Source: Camarhynchus parvulus (lineage: Eukaryota > Chordata > Aves > Passeriformes > Thraupidae). Taken from it: 64,000 nt of DNA. The stretch spans positions 15,605,820 through 15,669,819 of the forward strand of contig NC_044582.1 of assembly GCF_901933205.1 (NCBI RefSeq), written 5' to 3'. Position 1 is the stretch's first letter, and every line of letters starts with the position of its first letter. The notes beneath the pieces were generated by a model that saw only the letters and a list, made by a program, of their open reading frames with translations, searched no databases and was not told where the DNA came from. Of this stretch, positions 1-12,500 are shown in pieces. A program made the position numbers and the translations under genes.

Positions 1-1060
1 TCTCTTCTTGCAATTGAGAACAGCGCATAAAGCCAGAGGGAAGGTTTTGTTGTTTTCTGGCTTGTGCAAGTTAGCACAGAAGACTGGTTTTGATAGATTT
101 TTATGTCTGCATTTACACCTGTACACCTTATACCGTGTAAACAAACAAAATCTGTGATTAGACCGCAACATGTCAGGGCATCCAGAAATTATCCACAAGC
201 ATCTGCCTCATTAAAACTTGAGTTACCTGGGCTCCTACACCTGCAAATTGTAAATTTTGTAAATCCCACCCTGCAAATTCAGAAAACTTTATCTGCTATC
301 AGTAGAAAATTTGTCTGAGAAGGTACACAGGATCTCACAGCAGCAAGCCTTTAATTACCACCTGGTAATCACCACAGCAATTAAATTGTCATCAGTTCTT
401 TGCTGCTTCCACTTTAACCTCCTTTATCTGCACCCAGCGTGGAAGGCACCTGGATCAAAGGACTAAAAGGGAGGTGGTGACTCACTGTCCTTCATTTCAG
501 GGCTACAGTTGTATTAAATCAGCTTTAATTCTTAGGTGTACTTAACATGTTACAGTTTAGAAAAGGACAATTTCATGTGAAAGCATCAGAACAGGTTGGG
601 TTGTGTTTAGTTCATGCCATCTTAGACCTACATTTCCTGCTTTCTATAAAAGGTTCCCAAATCCAGTGTTCTTCACCTGTGTGCCACTTGGCTACTTCTT
701 TCCCATTAATAATTGTTCACTCTCCAGATATGGAAATTGTTGTATCTTGATCTTAACTGCAACTTGATTTGTATTCACCAGAGCAAGGGGATAATCCACA
801 GGAGCCTGTGTTTAAAAATTGCTGCTAAAATCAGGGCAGCCAATGCAGAGGGCTACAGAGCAAGGGTAATCTCTGGGTGGGTTTCATCCATGCCCAGTTA
901 CAGAACATCCTCTCCCACAGGAACCAACAGACCAAGAGAGGCATAAACAAACAAACACAATAAATTGGATACCCAGCCCACCAGCAGATTAAGTCAAGAA
1001 GGAGTATTAAGTTGTTTGGGTTCTCATTTAAAAATAAATAAATCGACTCTCCCAGTCAAT

Positions 1061-1089
1061 CTGCTTAATGTCTGATTGACATTAAGTAG
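1061..1089. repeat. Short perfect hairpin
   Basis: The arms CTTAATGTC (1064-1072) and GACATTAAG (1078-1086) are exact reverse complements around the five-base loop TGATT. Beyond one mismatch the outer bases also pair (C1061-G1089, T1062-A1088). Each arm contains TTAAT/ATTAA, which suits homeodomain binding, but a transcribed hairpin is equally possible. Function unknown. Confidence 0.6.
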
Positions 1090-1856
1090 ATAAGCAGTGA
1101 TTTAACCTTATGGGGTAGATTTCTTCCCATGATGCAGAGGTCGTGTCACACTTGGAAGATGACAAAGTGAATTTTTTAATTTCCTGTCCTACCACAGGCC
1201 AGCTCTGTCTGTGTTTGCTGGGAGATGAGGGTGCTCCTTGTTTTTATGTTTCAGATGCTCCTGGGGCATTCTGACAGGGACCAGCAGAGCGGAAACAATG
1301 CTGTCAAATGGCACAGCAGTGCTGTAAATAATTCCATGCAGGGAAAACTCGCCTCATTTCAGGCAACATAGAAAGGTTTAATGTGGGATATATTCATCTG
1401 GTCATTCAGGATTTCCCATTCCCAGCCACTCCCCACAGCTGCTTGTATTGCACACCCTCAGTGGCTCCAGGAGTGCCAGCAGAGCCCAGAATGCCAAATG
1501 ATCCGATGCCCCAGGAGCCCCCAGGTTTTCTGCACCGTGTTTTATTGTGTGGATTTATCTCTCCATTTCTTACAGACTGATGGAGCTCACATTGGCTCGC
1601 ACAGCTGAGCTCCCCCAGCCCCTTGCCAAGCGGTTCTGCAAGAGGTGATTTTTCATGCTGTGTTCAGATGTCAGTGCAGGTCCCTGCACCCGCTCCTGCC
1701 TTAACCCCTGGTCCCAGGGGATGTCCACTCTCAATTCCTGCCAGGACTGGGCATCTCCTCTACCATCCCCTTGCCCCTCCCTGCAAGATTAACCCATGCA
1801 ATACCCTTTTCTCATTAGTTTTGCCCTCTTACCTCTCGCCTCTCCCCTCACTCCTG

Positions 1857-1945
1857 AAATAAATAAGTGCTAAGTGCAAACAACCATTACAACCTCTCCA
1901 GTTTGGGCTTAGCACTTATTTATTTGAGGGGTTGGAATGGTTGTT
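1857..1945. repeat. Interleaved double inverted repeat (A-B-A'-B')
   Basis: Arm A, AAATAAATAAGTGCTAAG (1857-1874), is matched exactly by its reverse complement A' at 1908-1925, an 18-bp perfect inverted repeat with a 33-base spacer. Arm B (1878-1899, core CAACCATTACAACCTC) lies inside the spacer. Its imperfect reverse complement B' (1926-1945, GAGGGGTTGGAATGGTTGTT) lies immediately after A', with about 18 of 22 positions matching. The order is therefore A-B-A'-B', not the nested A-B-B'-A' of a simple hairpin. The layout would fit a circularly permuted inverted duplication or, if transcribed, a pseudoknot-like fold. I cannot assign it to a repeat family. Confidence 0.7.
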
Positions 1946-3083
1946 ATGGCCTTTGAGCATTTTGTTTCCTGGGGCACAATTTTCTAATTTTGTGACAGAA
2001 GGTGTTTTCTTAGTGCTGTTGCCAGCTCTACCCACAAAATCAAAGCACCTTAAATACGTTGTTAAGATTTTCCTTTGTTGACAGCTGATGGCCCACAATG
2101 CCGATATAAAGGGATCAGCCCAATCCAGTTCAATCCATTAACTTATTTAAATCGTCTCTGGGGCGGATGTCAGGCAGGCCAGGCACCCTCAATGCCTGCT
2201 GAGGGAGCTGCCAGGACACTTGTGCCATCCAGCTGTGCTAATAATTCCATGCATTACTGAGATTGAAGCAGGTTGGTATTTCCATACCTTCCAAAGTTTG
2301 AGCCAAACTAGTCAGACCAAAGCTGCTGGTGTCCCTGCCTGTGCTGGGAACTGAGCTGCAGCATCTCCCTCCTCCTGCACCAGCACTGGCACCAGCCCAG
2401 TGGCAGCAGGCTGAATCTTACAGCACAACTCCACTAAAAGCATTGGAGTTAGGTTACCTTATAACAGAGAAACATCTCTGTGTTTCTTCCCACACCTCCT
2501 TGGAAAGCATTCCCCCCAGTATGGCCTCTGCTGTGCTGCTATCTTTCCTCCACAGAGCAGTTTTTCATGGCATTGAGGAGCCCTCCTGCTCTCAGCATCC
2601 CCCAAGCTTTGCTGGCTGATGTAAACACCCTTCCACTTCCATCCTGCCTTCCTGGCTCAGCTGCCACTTTCCATCTTATCTTAAAGCCTTTTAATTCCAG
2701 TGTTATTCCCTCACTCTCTCCTGTAATTCATTTAGCACACAGCTGCAGAGATATGAGTCCCTGCTCTCCCCTCTCACTTGGCTCTGCAGACAGTAAAGGT
2801 GTTTTACATCCTCACGTTTGTCACCAGGGAATGTCTCTGATTCACTGCCAGGTCACCTCTGCAGCCCGCCAAGGTCCCCCTGCTCGTGACCCAGCTCCTG
2901 GGAGGCTGTGGCTGCTAACACAGCACTCTGGAAACCAAGGGCACTGGGAATATTCCTCTGTCTGCTCTGGGGTGCCCTGATCCCAGGGGAGCCCTGACTG
3001 TGACCCTCATTCATGGAGAAAGTTTCCAGAACTTCAAGATAGACTGGAATCCACAAAAGTGTGAAATAGATTATAGAGAGCAG

Positions 3084-3515
3084 TGTGGGTGTATCACTTG
3101 GTGAGAAATTGAGGTTTTGGGATTTTTAGTGTGCTGTGGATGGAAGCAAGATGGAGGGCACAGGGTGTTGTCCTGGGTTTCTTCTTCATGCTTCTTCTTC
3201 CTCCTTCTCCATGGGATTGGGGGGCATTTTGTAATTGGGCAGAAAAGTCCCCATTGCAGCTCTTTGGGGTCACTTATTGGGTTAAAAAGGAAAATAATCC
3301 AGGTGTCAGTTCCTAATTGGATAGTTTAGTCTTAAAAGACCTTGTAACAAGAGATTGTTGGCCATTTTGTGCCTTCTAATGAAAAGCTGCTGAACTCACA
3401 GCAGTGAGACTGTTCTACAGATAAGAAATAATAAACACTTGAGTCCAAACATTAATTACTGTCTCAAGTGCCTTCAATCCAGACCCAGAGAAACCCAACA
3501 ACTGGGACCCCCACA
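3084..3515 (+). mobile_element. Probable solitary LTR of an avian endogenous retrovirus (ERVL-like)
   Basis: The stretch has the layout of a retroviral LTR read on the plus strand. It opens with TGTGGGTG and closes with CCCCCACA, giving short inverted ends of the TG...CA type. It has a pyrimidine-rich part of repeated TTCTTC units (3180-3210) and a polyadenylation signal AATAAA at 3430-3435, followed by a tail consistent with an R/U5 region. The wording around the AATAAA resembles solo LTRs that I recall from songbird genomes. There is no internal retroviral coding sequence on either side, so it would be a recombined solo LTR. The flanking five bases (AGCAG and CAGCA) are not a clean target-site duplication, so the exact ends are uncertain. 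Confidence 0.5.
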
Positions 3516-6500
3516 CAGCACCTCAGGGTGCATCAGCAGCCTTTGGGCTGCCTCAAAAGTGGTGATTTAGGAGCTGGCTAAAAGATCTTCTGCCCCTACA
3601 ATGCAAAGGGAAGCAGGATGTTTGGGTATGCTGTTGTTTCTCATCCAGAGGAGCCCTAAAAATCCTCTCTGTGCCATTTCTCATGGGGCAGGGATTGCCC
3701 CTGCAATTCCCAGCCGTCCAAACACCACACATTTGGATCAGTGAGTTTCTGAACCTGACACAGACTGTACACACACCTAAAGACTCCAGCCTACACACAT
3801 GGGGAAGCAGGTACATTCAGTATCTTTGTCAGACAGGGGACAAGGAGCTCTGGCGTGTGGAGGGCACAAGAATCACTGTGGACCTGCTTTGCTTTAAGAG
3901 GCACTGATGGAAAATCTGGGAGAGGGCAAAAGAAAAGTTATTGTAAAAGGAGTTCCTTTAGGCTTCATAGGAACAAAAGTCATAAAATGTAGAATCATTT
4001 AGGAGCAGAAGTGCCCAATTTGGGGAGGGACAGCAGTGTACATGCCTGCAGCATCAGCTGGATTCCTTTGGAATGGTTAGGGTTCCATCAGGACAACTGC
4101 AGCAGGAACACGAGGTGTGCTCAGCCAGCGGAGCACAGCTCTGCTCCTGCCATCTGTGAATCCCCTCAGAAGGGCTTGGAATTTGAATTTCAAATGTCAA
4201 ATGTCTACAGTGACTGGGTCACCAGGAAATTACCAAGCCAGAAACATTTGTGAAAATAATTTTGTAATGTTTTAACAATCACCATTACATTTGGGTAAGA
4301 ACTCAACCTGTTGTCAGGCAATTTGCAGGTGGAAAGGGATGAATAAATTATTCCTGTGTATTTTTTTTTTCTCAGACTATTTCACAGCTGTTAGCTGAAA
4401 TTCCAAACCACTTATTTTTGTTTAATATCCTAACAAAAGAAATATAATTCAGACTTAATGCCTCTAGGAAATGTGTCCTGTGATGAACCTCTTTTACTGA
4501 AAAGCATGTGATGAGTCTTCAATCACCAAGTCTTTGACTGAAGAACTTTTGCTTCCCGGTAACTGCAAATATCAAGAAGAGATTTTACTCTGGATGTTGT
4601 GTTTCTAAACTTACCAAATCAGGGATGAATTTCTTTTTCTGCAACCAAAAAAACCCCTTTCTTTCTGTAAAAGTTCAATTGTTTACAATGTTGTGAAAGC
4701 AGCAAAACAGCAATAAAGGGAAAGAGAGAAAGCAAGGCAAGTGTGGAAATTTCCATCATAGAGACAGGTTCCCTTGGACAGCCAAGGACATGATTTGTGG
4801 CTGGTTGAAAAAAAATACTTTGAGAGGCATCACAAAAGCTCTCGACTTGCATGCTTGAGGAGCTGAAATTGCCCCTTTCTCCTCCCTCTTCTCCACACTG
4901 TACTTCATGCAGCGTTTAATTTCAAAGGTCCTGCGGGGCCTGGCCTCTGGCACCGTGACTAAAATGAAATGTTCTGGCTGCGAGCTGGGGAGGGGGAGCT
5001 GGGGAACAAAGCCCATGGGGAGAGGCTCCCAGGCTGTCACAGGACCGGCTGCAGACAGCTAATTAACAGTAGACTGAGTAATTAACAGCTGGGGAGCCAG
5101 ACAGCATTGCCTGGGGAGCTCTGAGGAGCTCTGAGTGGGGTCTGTGGGTGCGTGGCAAATGCTCATCCCAAATGATCCAGCCTCTGTCTTACAGGGCAGA
5201 GCTGCTCCTGCCAGGATGCTCGTCCCCAGCACAGGCCACTGTGGTTTTTGTGGACACCAAAGCTGGTGAAGATGGCACAAACCTGTGCTGCCCTTCTTGT
5301 GTTTTCTCTGTTAGGTCCCTGCGCAGGTTTAAGAGGCAGAAATTCCTTCACTGGTGCAAACAGGGAGTGGGTTTTGCTTGTGGCAAAGAGTAACACAGGG
5401 GAAAACCTGTGATTTCTCCCCAAAAGTCAAGGATGGTTTATCAGTGACCACCTGAGCCTGTTGGTGGCTGTCTCCCTTCCACACACCCAAGTGCCTCGGC
5501 AGATGGGGCTTTCTGTGTTTGTGACTTTGATGGTGTAATGCTTTGGTGAGAAATTTAAACAAATCACAGCCCTGTAACACAGATGTGGTTTAGTTTTGAT
5601 GCTCCATAATGTGAAGTTGGTGTCCTTAAAGGCTTGTTCATCCAGAGGGATGGAAGCTCTGTCCCTGGGAGGGCACCCAGCAGGTTCAGCCCTCCATGGA
5701 ACTGCTCATCCTCAAATCCCAGCACGGGGGCCATGCTTTTCCCTTCACTCTCCAGTGGGCAGAACAGGACTGTGATGAAGCCAGATTTGCTGCCTGATCA
5801 CCTGGCACGGCTAACAAGGGTGTGTGGCTGGAGCTGAACAAGCTGAGAACCTCCTGGTTCACACCCCTGTCCTTGGCTGGCCGTGCTGGACAGCACAGAC
5901 ACACAAGGTGTGTGTTCAGCATCCTCAGGGACAGACAGACTTCAAAGCCACAGCTTTACCCTGCAGACCAGCTACAAAATAGGGACAGCTCATCAATGCA
6001 GACAGTTCAGCTAGGGAAGGGAATGCTACCTTTAAAATTCCCTTGGGACTGACTAAAAATGCAGCCTTCCTCCAGAAATCTTCATATATTCATTTATCTC
6101 TTTGCCAGGGGCAGCACAGCTCGGGGTGGGACTAAACATGGGCTCTGCAAATCACACAGGGCTGCTGAGCCCTGGCAGGGCTGATAAAACAGACCCTGAG
6201 ATCAGAAATCCACAGTACCCCCATTGAAGTACAAATTACTCTTTACATGCTCCATGATCATATAATGCAGAAAAGTTCATTTTCATTAGTTTGCAAATAG
6301 CTTGTAAGAGCAGACATTTCCTCTTGCATACTGAATACTTGGAATATTTGCATATTTAGGTAATGACAATATTTTTTTATGCTGTAGCTTTGCTCATGGT
6401 CATAAATCCATAATCCACTTCAAGGCTTTAGTGTCCCCCAAAATGTGATGTACTTGAGTTTTTCCAAGTTATGAGCATGCATCTGCAATTCATTAAGCAA

Positions 6501-9500
6501 CTGAGCAACACATTTTCCATTTCACAGTCGCTATCTTTGTATGACCTCTTTGGTCTGATGACTCAAACATATTTCATAAATTATTAAAGGAGATTACATT
6601 ATTGAGAGAGGAGCTGTGTAATTAGTTGAAGGAGTGCTCAGAATTGGGGTTGTGGGGATCTGCTGAAATCAGAGAGGTAAGGCTGTCAGGAAGACTTCAC
6701 AGGAGGAAGAAAAAGAGCACAGGAAATTTAAACCCAGCATATTCTCAGATAACTCCCCTCACATTTTCAGAGGAAAAAAATGAGCCTTGCTTGCAGCTCA
6801 TGACTCTTTCTGTAAATATTAACTGTCAGATACTTTAGAGACACAAACCTCCACCCGTCTCTGGCCCTCTATAGGGCTCCATCCCTCTCTGGCCCTTGGA
6901 AATGCAAGTTTTGAGGGAACTGGGACTTCTCTGTCCAATGCTGTGAAGATGCTCCCTGTGCATGGGTGCAAAGGTGGCAGATGAGACTGAAGGACTGGCA
7001 GGTGAATCTGAGGGACGTGTACCCCAGTGTGGGATTATCTGGTGAAGAAAGGACCTGGTGTCTGCAGTTTCAGAGTTATCTCAGTAGCTGATTTTCTTTC
7101 TTGCAGTTTTCATACACTTTGCCTTGCCCAGCAGCTTTAAATGTCTCAGAGTAAAGGGGTTTGCTGAGCCTATGTAGCTCCAGTTTTGTCTAAATCTAAC
7201 CAGCCAGCTGTAACTCTTAAAGTAATAAACATTATTGCTGTTCTGATAAACGGGAGCAGTGTGGCAGAAAAAGCTGTCCTTTCTAATCCATGGAAGGGCT
7301 CAGCTTCAATCATATCTTATTACCTTCAGTGTATTCAATCTTCATCTCAAATCATTCAGTGGCAGTTTAATCAATACATCAAAATCATGCCCAATTCCTG
7401 CTGCTTAGGGAACAGCTCACATCAGAAGTGGTTTCTGGGTTGTGTTCTGGAATCAGGCAAATAATTAAATCAAAGAATGAGTGATAGGAACACTCCTGAA
7501 GGAACGTCATTGTTTTCTCTATGATTTATCTGCATTTCCTGGCCTCAGTTTGTACATAACACTGAACTCCAAATAATCCTTCAAATCCTTTCCACACATT
7601 CATTCTGAAGGCATCACTGCAGGCCAGGTAAGTGCTACAGATGTGTCTCAGAGCAGGTAATCAGAGCAGGGAGAATGGTCTGGTCACTGCTTTATTGGTT
7701 TTGCTGATTTAAGACTGTAAAATCTTACCTGAAATTCAGGTCTTAGCTCTTAGTTTATTCAAAACCATAAATCAATGGGCTGCTTTGAAAAAGGTGTCGT
7801 TAAAAACATGTCTGAGTTCCAACACTAAGTTGTAAATGGTCCTGGACTCCAGAATCTTTTTTCCTTTTGATCAAAATAATGCAATGCTTTTCTCTCAGCA
7901 CTCTTCAGGGATATTTTCTCAAAACCTGATTTCATCATAGTCAAAATATCAATTTTGCTGTCTTCTTCAACTTTTTTTCTTGCCTATCTCTTTATTTTAA
8001 GCAAACTGAAGGTTAGGAGCCCTGTTTTATGTAAGGGTCAAAACGAATGTAATCAGTTGTGGGAAATAGTTATTTGGAATAAAATAAATAAATATGTATT
8101 TATGAATTTTATTTACTTTAAAATATTTATTTATGAATATTTTAATGAAATAAACAAATAGTTATTTGTGATGAAATAAAGGGTCTTTTTATTTCATGTA
8201 TTCATTATTCTCCTTTCTTACAGAACAGTGTGTTGTCCTGGTGTGATCTCCTTGTAGCTGTGTTGAGAAGCCACTGAGAGCAACTTCACACAGGAGTGGA
8301 CAAGAGCCAGTCCCAGCCAGCACTGAGGGGGTTTCACTGGCAGGTGCCTTGGTCCAGCATCCCTCCAGATGAAAATGTGGGAGATGCACATGGGACTGCA
8401 GTCAGTGCAGCATTTAACCTTGAACTGGATTTGGTAAAACAAGCCTGGTCCAATTTTCTTGGTGAGCTGAGCAGCAGTGACAGGAATTCCATGAGGCAGC
8501 CACAGGAAGGTTCCCTCCTTCCCACAGCAGCCCCGGCTGGGAGCTTGGCTCCTTCGATGCCTGGGGCTGAGAGCCTGTTCTGATCGAGTGGTGGAGTGCT
8601 GATAAACAGGCAAAGGAGGCAAAGGAGCAGCTGGAGCAGGCAGTGCTGTGTGCCCTGTGCCTGTCCCAGGAGCACCTTCCAGCTCAGACCTGTGCCTCTC
8701 CTCAGCTCCAGCCCAGCCCTGGCTACCAGCCCTTCCCTGGAATTCATGGAGCTGTCACTGCCTTGATGAAACTGCCAGCTCTGCACTGGCTTCAGACAGA
8801 GATGGGCTGGGGCCAGCCTTCAGGTTACCATCAAATTACAATAATCCCATTCTTCTTTTGATCAGATTTCCTCCTGTGTTTTCAAACACAAGTACCTGAA
8901 TTCTTCTGAGGTCAGGTCACTTGCTTGAAGTAATTTTTTTCTGCACTCTGTGCATTTTTTCTTTTCATCCTCGAGGAAGAGCACTGACTTTTTTTTTCCT
9001 TTCCCCCAATATGTTAACATGTTTTTTTACATATCAAGTTGTGCATCCTAAGAAAGCTTAGCAATAGACCTCACGTGTGAGGCACAGCTTGGCCTCCAGC
9101 TGTGACAGCATGTGTTAGATTCTCTATTATAATTGTTTTCTGCTCTGATGTATTACATAGAGAAAGATGGGGCCTATCTCAGAAGGCACTGATGAGGCTA
9201 TAATGTGCTTAAATTGTTTTTTGAGAACAACAAGGCTGCTGGGGCAAGCGGTTGGTGTATTTGGGGCTCTGCTTTTGAACAGCACTGTAGGAAAAAGGTG
9301 TGTGTTAGCCTGTTGTCTTCAGCTCCATCACCTCAAAGAATCCTCTTGGGCTGCACCAGATGGTACAGCAAAAAACCACACAGACATTTCTCCATAATAT
9401 TTGTGCAAAAAAAAAAAAAAATCAAAGTATTTGATTCTAAAACGCTGTGATAAGCCTGATGTAGCCTGAACACCACCTGGCTTCACTCTCCTGTGAACTT

Positions 9501-12500
9501 GGATTTTTCATTAGGCTTCCTGCAGCTGGATTTTCAAATTGAATTGTTTTAGTTGAAACAATTTTCACTTTTCATTTCAAAATACTATTTCCCACTCCCT
9601 CTGCTTCCCCCAAGAAAAGCCTATGGGCTCCTTCCCCATGCTTGCTCTTTCTTAACAGTAGGATTCCATTATCCAGATACCCAAACGTTGCATCCCTCAC
9701 CCTTCAGCCCCAAAAGCATGGTTTTAGTGGGATATTGTATTCTCTGGCCTGCAAGGCCATCCTGGGGTCAGATCACGAGCTGCATGAAGGTGGCTGAGTG
9801 TGTTGGGTGCGGGATCAAAGCCATCCCATGGCCTGGCTGTGCATCCCATGGCCTTCAGCAGGGCTGGGGCTGTCAGCATCCTGCTTTTCTCCTGAGAGCA
9901 GAATAAATGGATCCACACTCACAGCCAGCCCTCAGCACCCACTGAGAGCACAGGAGGAGGAATTGATGGGAAGGAAATGTATATTTTGGGACTACAAGAT
10001 TATTTTTAACCTCGTCAAAGGAAACCGCCAAAAACAGAGGAGCACAGTGAAGAGCTGCACAGCTCCCAGCCCCACAGATTATGTATGATCACTTTGGCCA
10101 TGCATTATTTATCACATCTACATTATTCTGGCTTTCTGTGTTTTGCACAAGTCTGACTTACAAAAGGCTGGCATAGAAGAGCACTTTTTGTTCCCTGGGC
10201 TTTGCTGTGGGGAGAGAAAATGGTAACGTGTGGTGGGATCCTGCATAAAACACTGATGAAAAATGAGCAAGCTTGTCACTGGAGTCAGAGCATTGCTTTT
10301 TAAATGAAAACCAATTGAGTAGTTAATTTTTAAGTAAATTGCCCTTGTTTCTCATAGCAAGCCATTTTGACAGTTGTGTTGACAGTTACCCAATTAAATG
10401 TGAATATATTGGTGGCATTTGAGTGCAAACCAAGCCAGGTGTTTCAAGGGCTGCACAGATCTAATTTCTATTAAGGAGGACAGTCCATTCCCCTCCAGGC
10501 ACTGAGTGGCAGAATTCCATTATTCTTGTAGAGGAAACCTGCACTGCAAGCAGCAGCTCATGATGTTGCCAGAGGTGGTGTGTGATGTGCACCAAGGAAA
10601 AAGGTTATCTGCTCCTGCTGTAATATTTTTATTGCACAAAAGCAATAAATTTTTTTGAGCGCTTTGTGAGGATTTTCAAGCCTCCTCCTTGGCCAGAAGG
10701 AGGGTGGGAGCACAGGAACATGGATCCTCTCTGCTCTAAGCAGCACCAGGGGGAAAAACCCAAGCAGAAAATCCAAACAGGAGGAAAAATGCACTAAATG
10801 GAGAAGGTTTGAGGGTAGGGGGAGGTTTTTGCTTTAATATGTGAACTTTAAATGATAATTCCCCTCACTGGAAATCCTCAGGAAGGTGTGGACTGAGAGG
10901 AGTTGGCCATTCCTGGCTGCAGAAATGCTCATCTGCTTTGTGTTCACACAGGTCTCCAGCACCAGCTCCAGTGCAGCAGGACCTCTGTTATCTCTCACAT
11001 AATGCTCAAAAAATCCTCATCTTGGGAAGCTGCCTGCCTTGGTCAGCCCCTTTTAGTGGAAACAATCTTTTTTTTTTTTTTTTAATTTCAAAACATAAAA
11101 AACAACTGGAATATTAAGTCCATTTGCTCAAGATGCCAGGAAATATCCGTCCAACTTTTTATTCCTGCTTAAGCCAAGAGGATTTCTTGCAAATGCAGCA
11201 CAAATATGTACAAGCAATAATTTTGACTCGTGTGGGGCCCTCTGGCTCATCCACTTTCCTGGACTTTGGCATCCCATGTGGGAGTGAGAAGGGAAACAAA
11301 GCTGTTCCTCTTGGGGGGAAGGGAAACTGAGGCACCAAACCCATGATCTCTGCCTCTGACTTGAATCCTGCAGGATGCAGAATCTGAACCTGGTGCACCA
11401 TCAGCCTCCCACCATCTCTGCTTGGGTTTATTTAGGTTTTGGGAATTATTCTCACAGAATAATGCAGAAAGTTGAAATAATGGGACAAGAGACTGTTTGT
11501 TCCTGTTGCTAGTGGCCAGTTGCTATAGGAGATTTCAGCTCTCCCCTGCTCTGCTGGGGGAGATCTTTTCATGTGCCTGAGGGATGCATAAAGGATTTGA
11601 CTTTCCAGGCACAGTTTTGTGTTTAAAATCTCTCCTAGCACAGATTAAAGTACTTCTTTCTGATTTAGCAGAGACCCCTTGAAAGGCTGGATGGAACACA
11701 ACGTGGTTTTCATCCAGCTTCAGCTGCCAGGCTCAATTAGGGGAGAATTAGGAGTTTGCCTGATGGGAATTGTGCTGACTTAAAGGCTGATTTTCCCTCT
11801 TCCACTGATGGCTGGTGGATGCTCAGCCCCCATCCTGCTCAGATATACTTGAAATACAGGAGGAGAAAATAGCATCAGACCCAGCTGGAGAGTTCCCCTT
11901 TTGTGACTTTGCCATTTTGAGGGGATGTGGCTCCATCCACTGGGGCTTCCTCCCTCCCTGGGTCACCTGGGAGGAGCAGAGTTCTCGTGAAATCCTGGTG
12001 TGAGCCAGAGTGTCTCAGCCTGCCTGGAGCCAGGGGCTGGCCTGGGGCCACACTGCTGAGTGTGCAGCTTGGGGAAAGTAAATAGACATTAATATGGCAC
12101 ATATCTGTATAAAAATATCCAGGAGGATGAGTATTCTTTGCTTAAAATCTCTTTGAAAATTACTCCTGTAATGCAGAGACATTCCCAGCTGGCCCAGAGG
12201 CCTTTACATCAATGCAGCCACACTTTGAACTACACCAGGAGCTCTTCTACTTTCATAGCAGAGTGTTGAAAACCATCCTCCAAAATGTAAGTGAAGGAGA
12301 AATAAATGATTTATTACTTAAAAAAAAACCCAACCTTCTTCTTGCTCTGTGAAACCTGTCTGCTAATGTATTTAAGGACTGGATCAACCCCTCAGATTGT
12401 ATTAGACTTTCTCAGGCAAACCATAACCCCCTAATCTTGCAATACATTATAACTGAGCATTTTTGTGAAAGAAATGTAGAAATTATAAGATTTTAGGGTG

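Larger units (their letters stand above)
1..3083. other. Gene-free upstream sequence
   Basis: No coding exon, RNA gene or complete mobile element is recognisable here. The longest open frames (up to about 166 codons on the plus strand at 2480-2980) overlap frames on the other strand and show no domain, signal peptide or repeat of known type. Two inverted-repeat structures inside the stretch are listed separately. In mammals the gene upstream of MITF is FRMD4B, transcribed away from MITF; I saw no FRMD4B exon here, so the stretch is most simply intergenic sequence between the two. Confidence 0.6.

Noticed and set aside
8218..8786. Two overlapping minus-strand frames (134 and 150 codons) upstream of MITF
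   Set aside because: They overlap in different frames, a plus-strand frame also crosses them, and nothing in the translations is recognisable.
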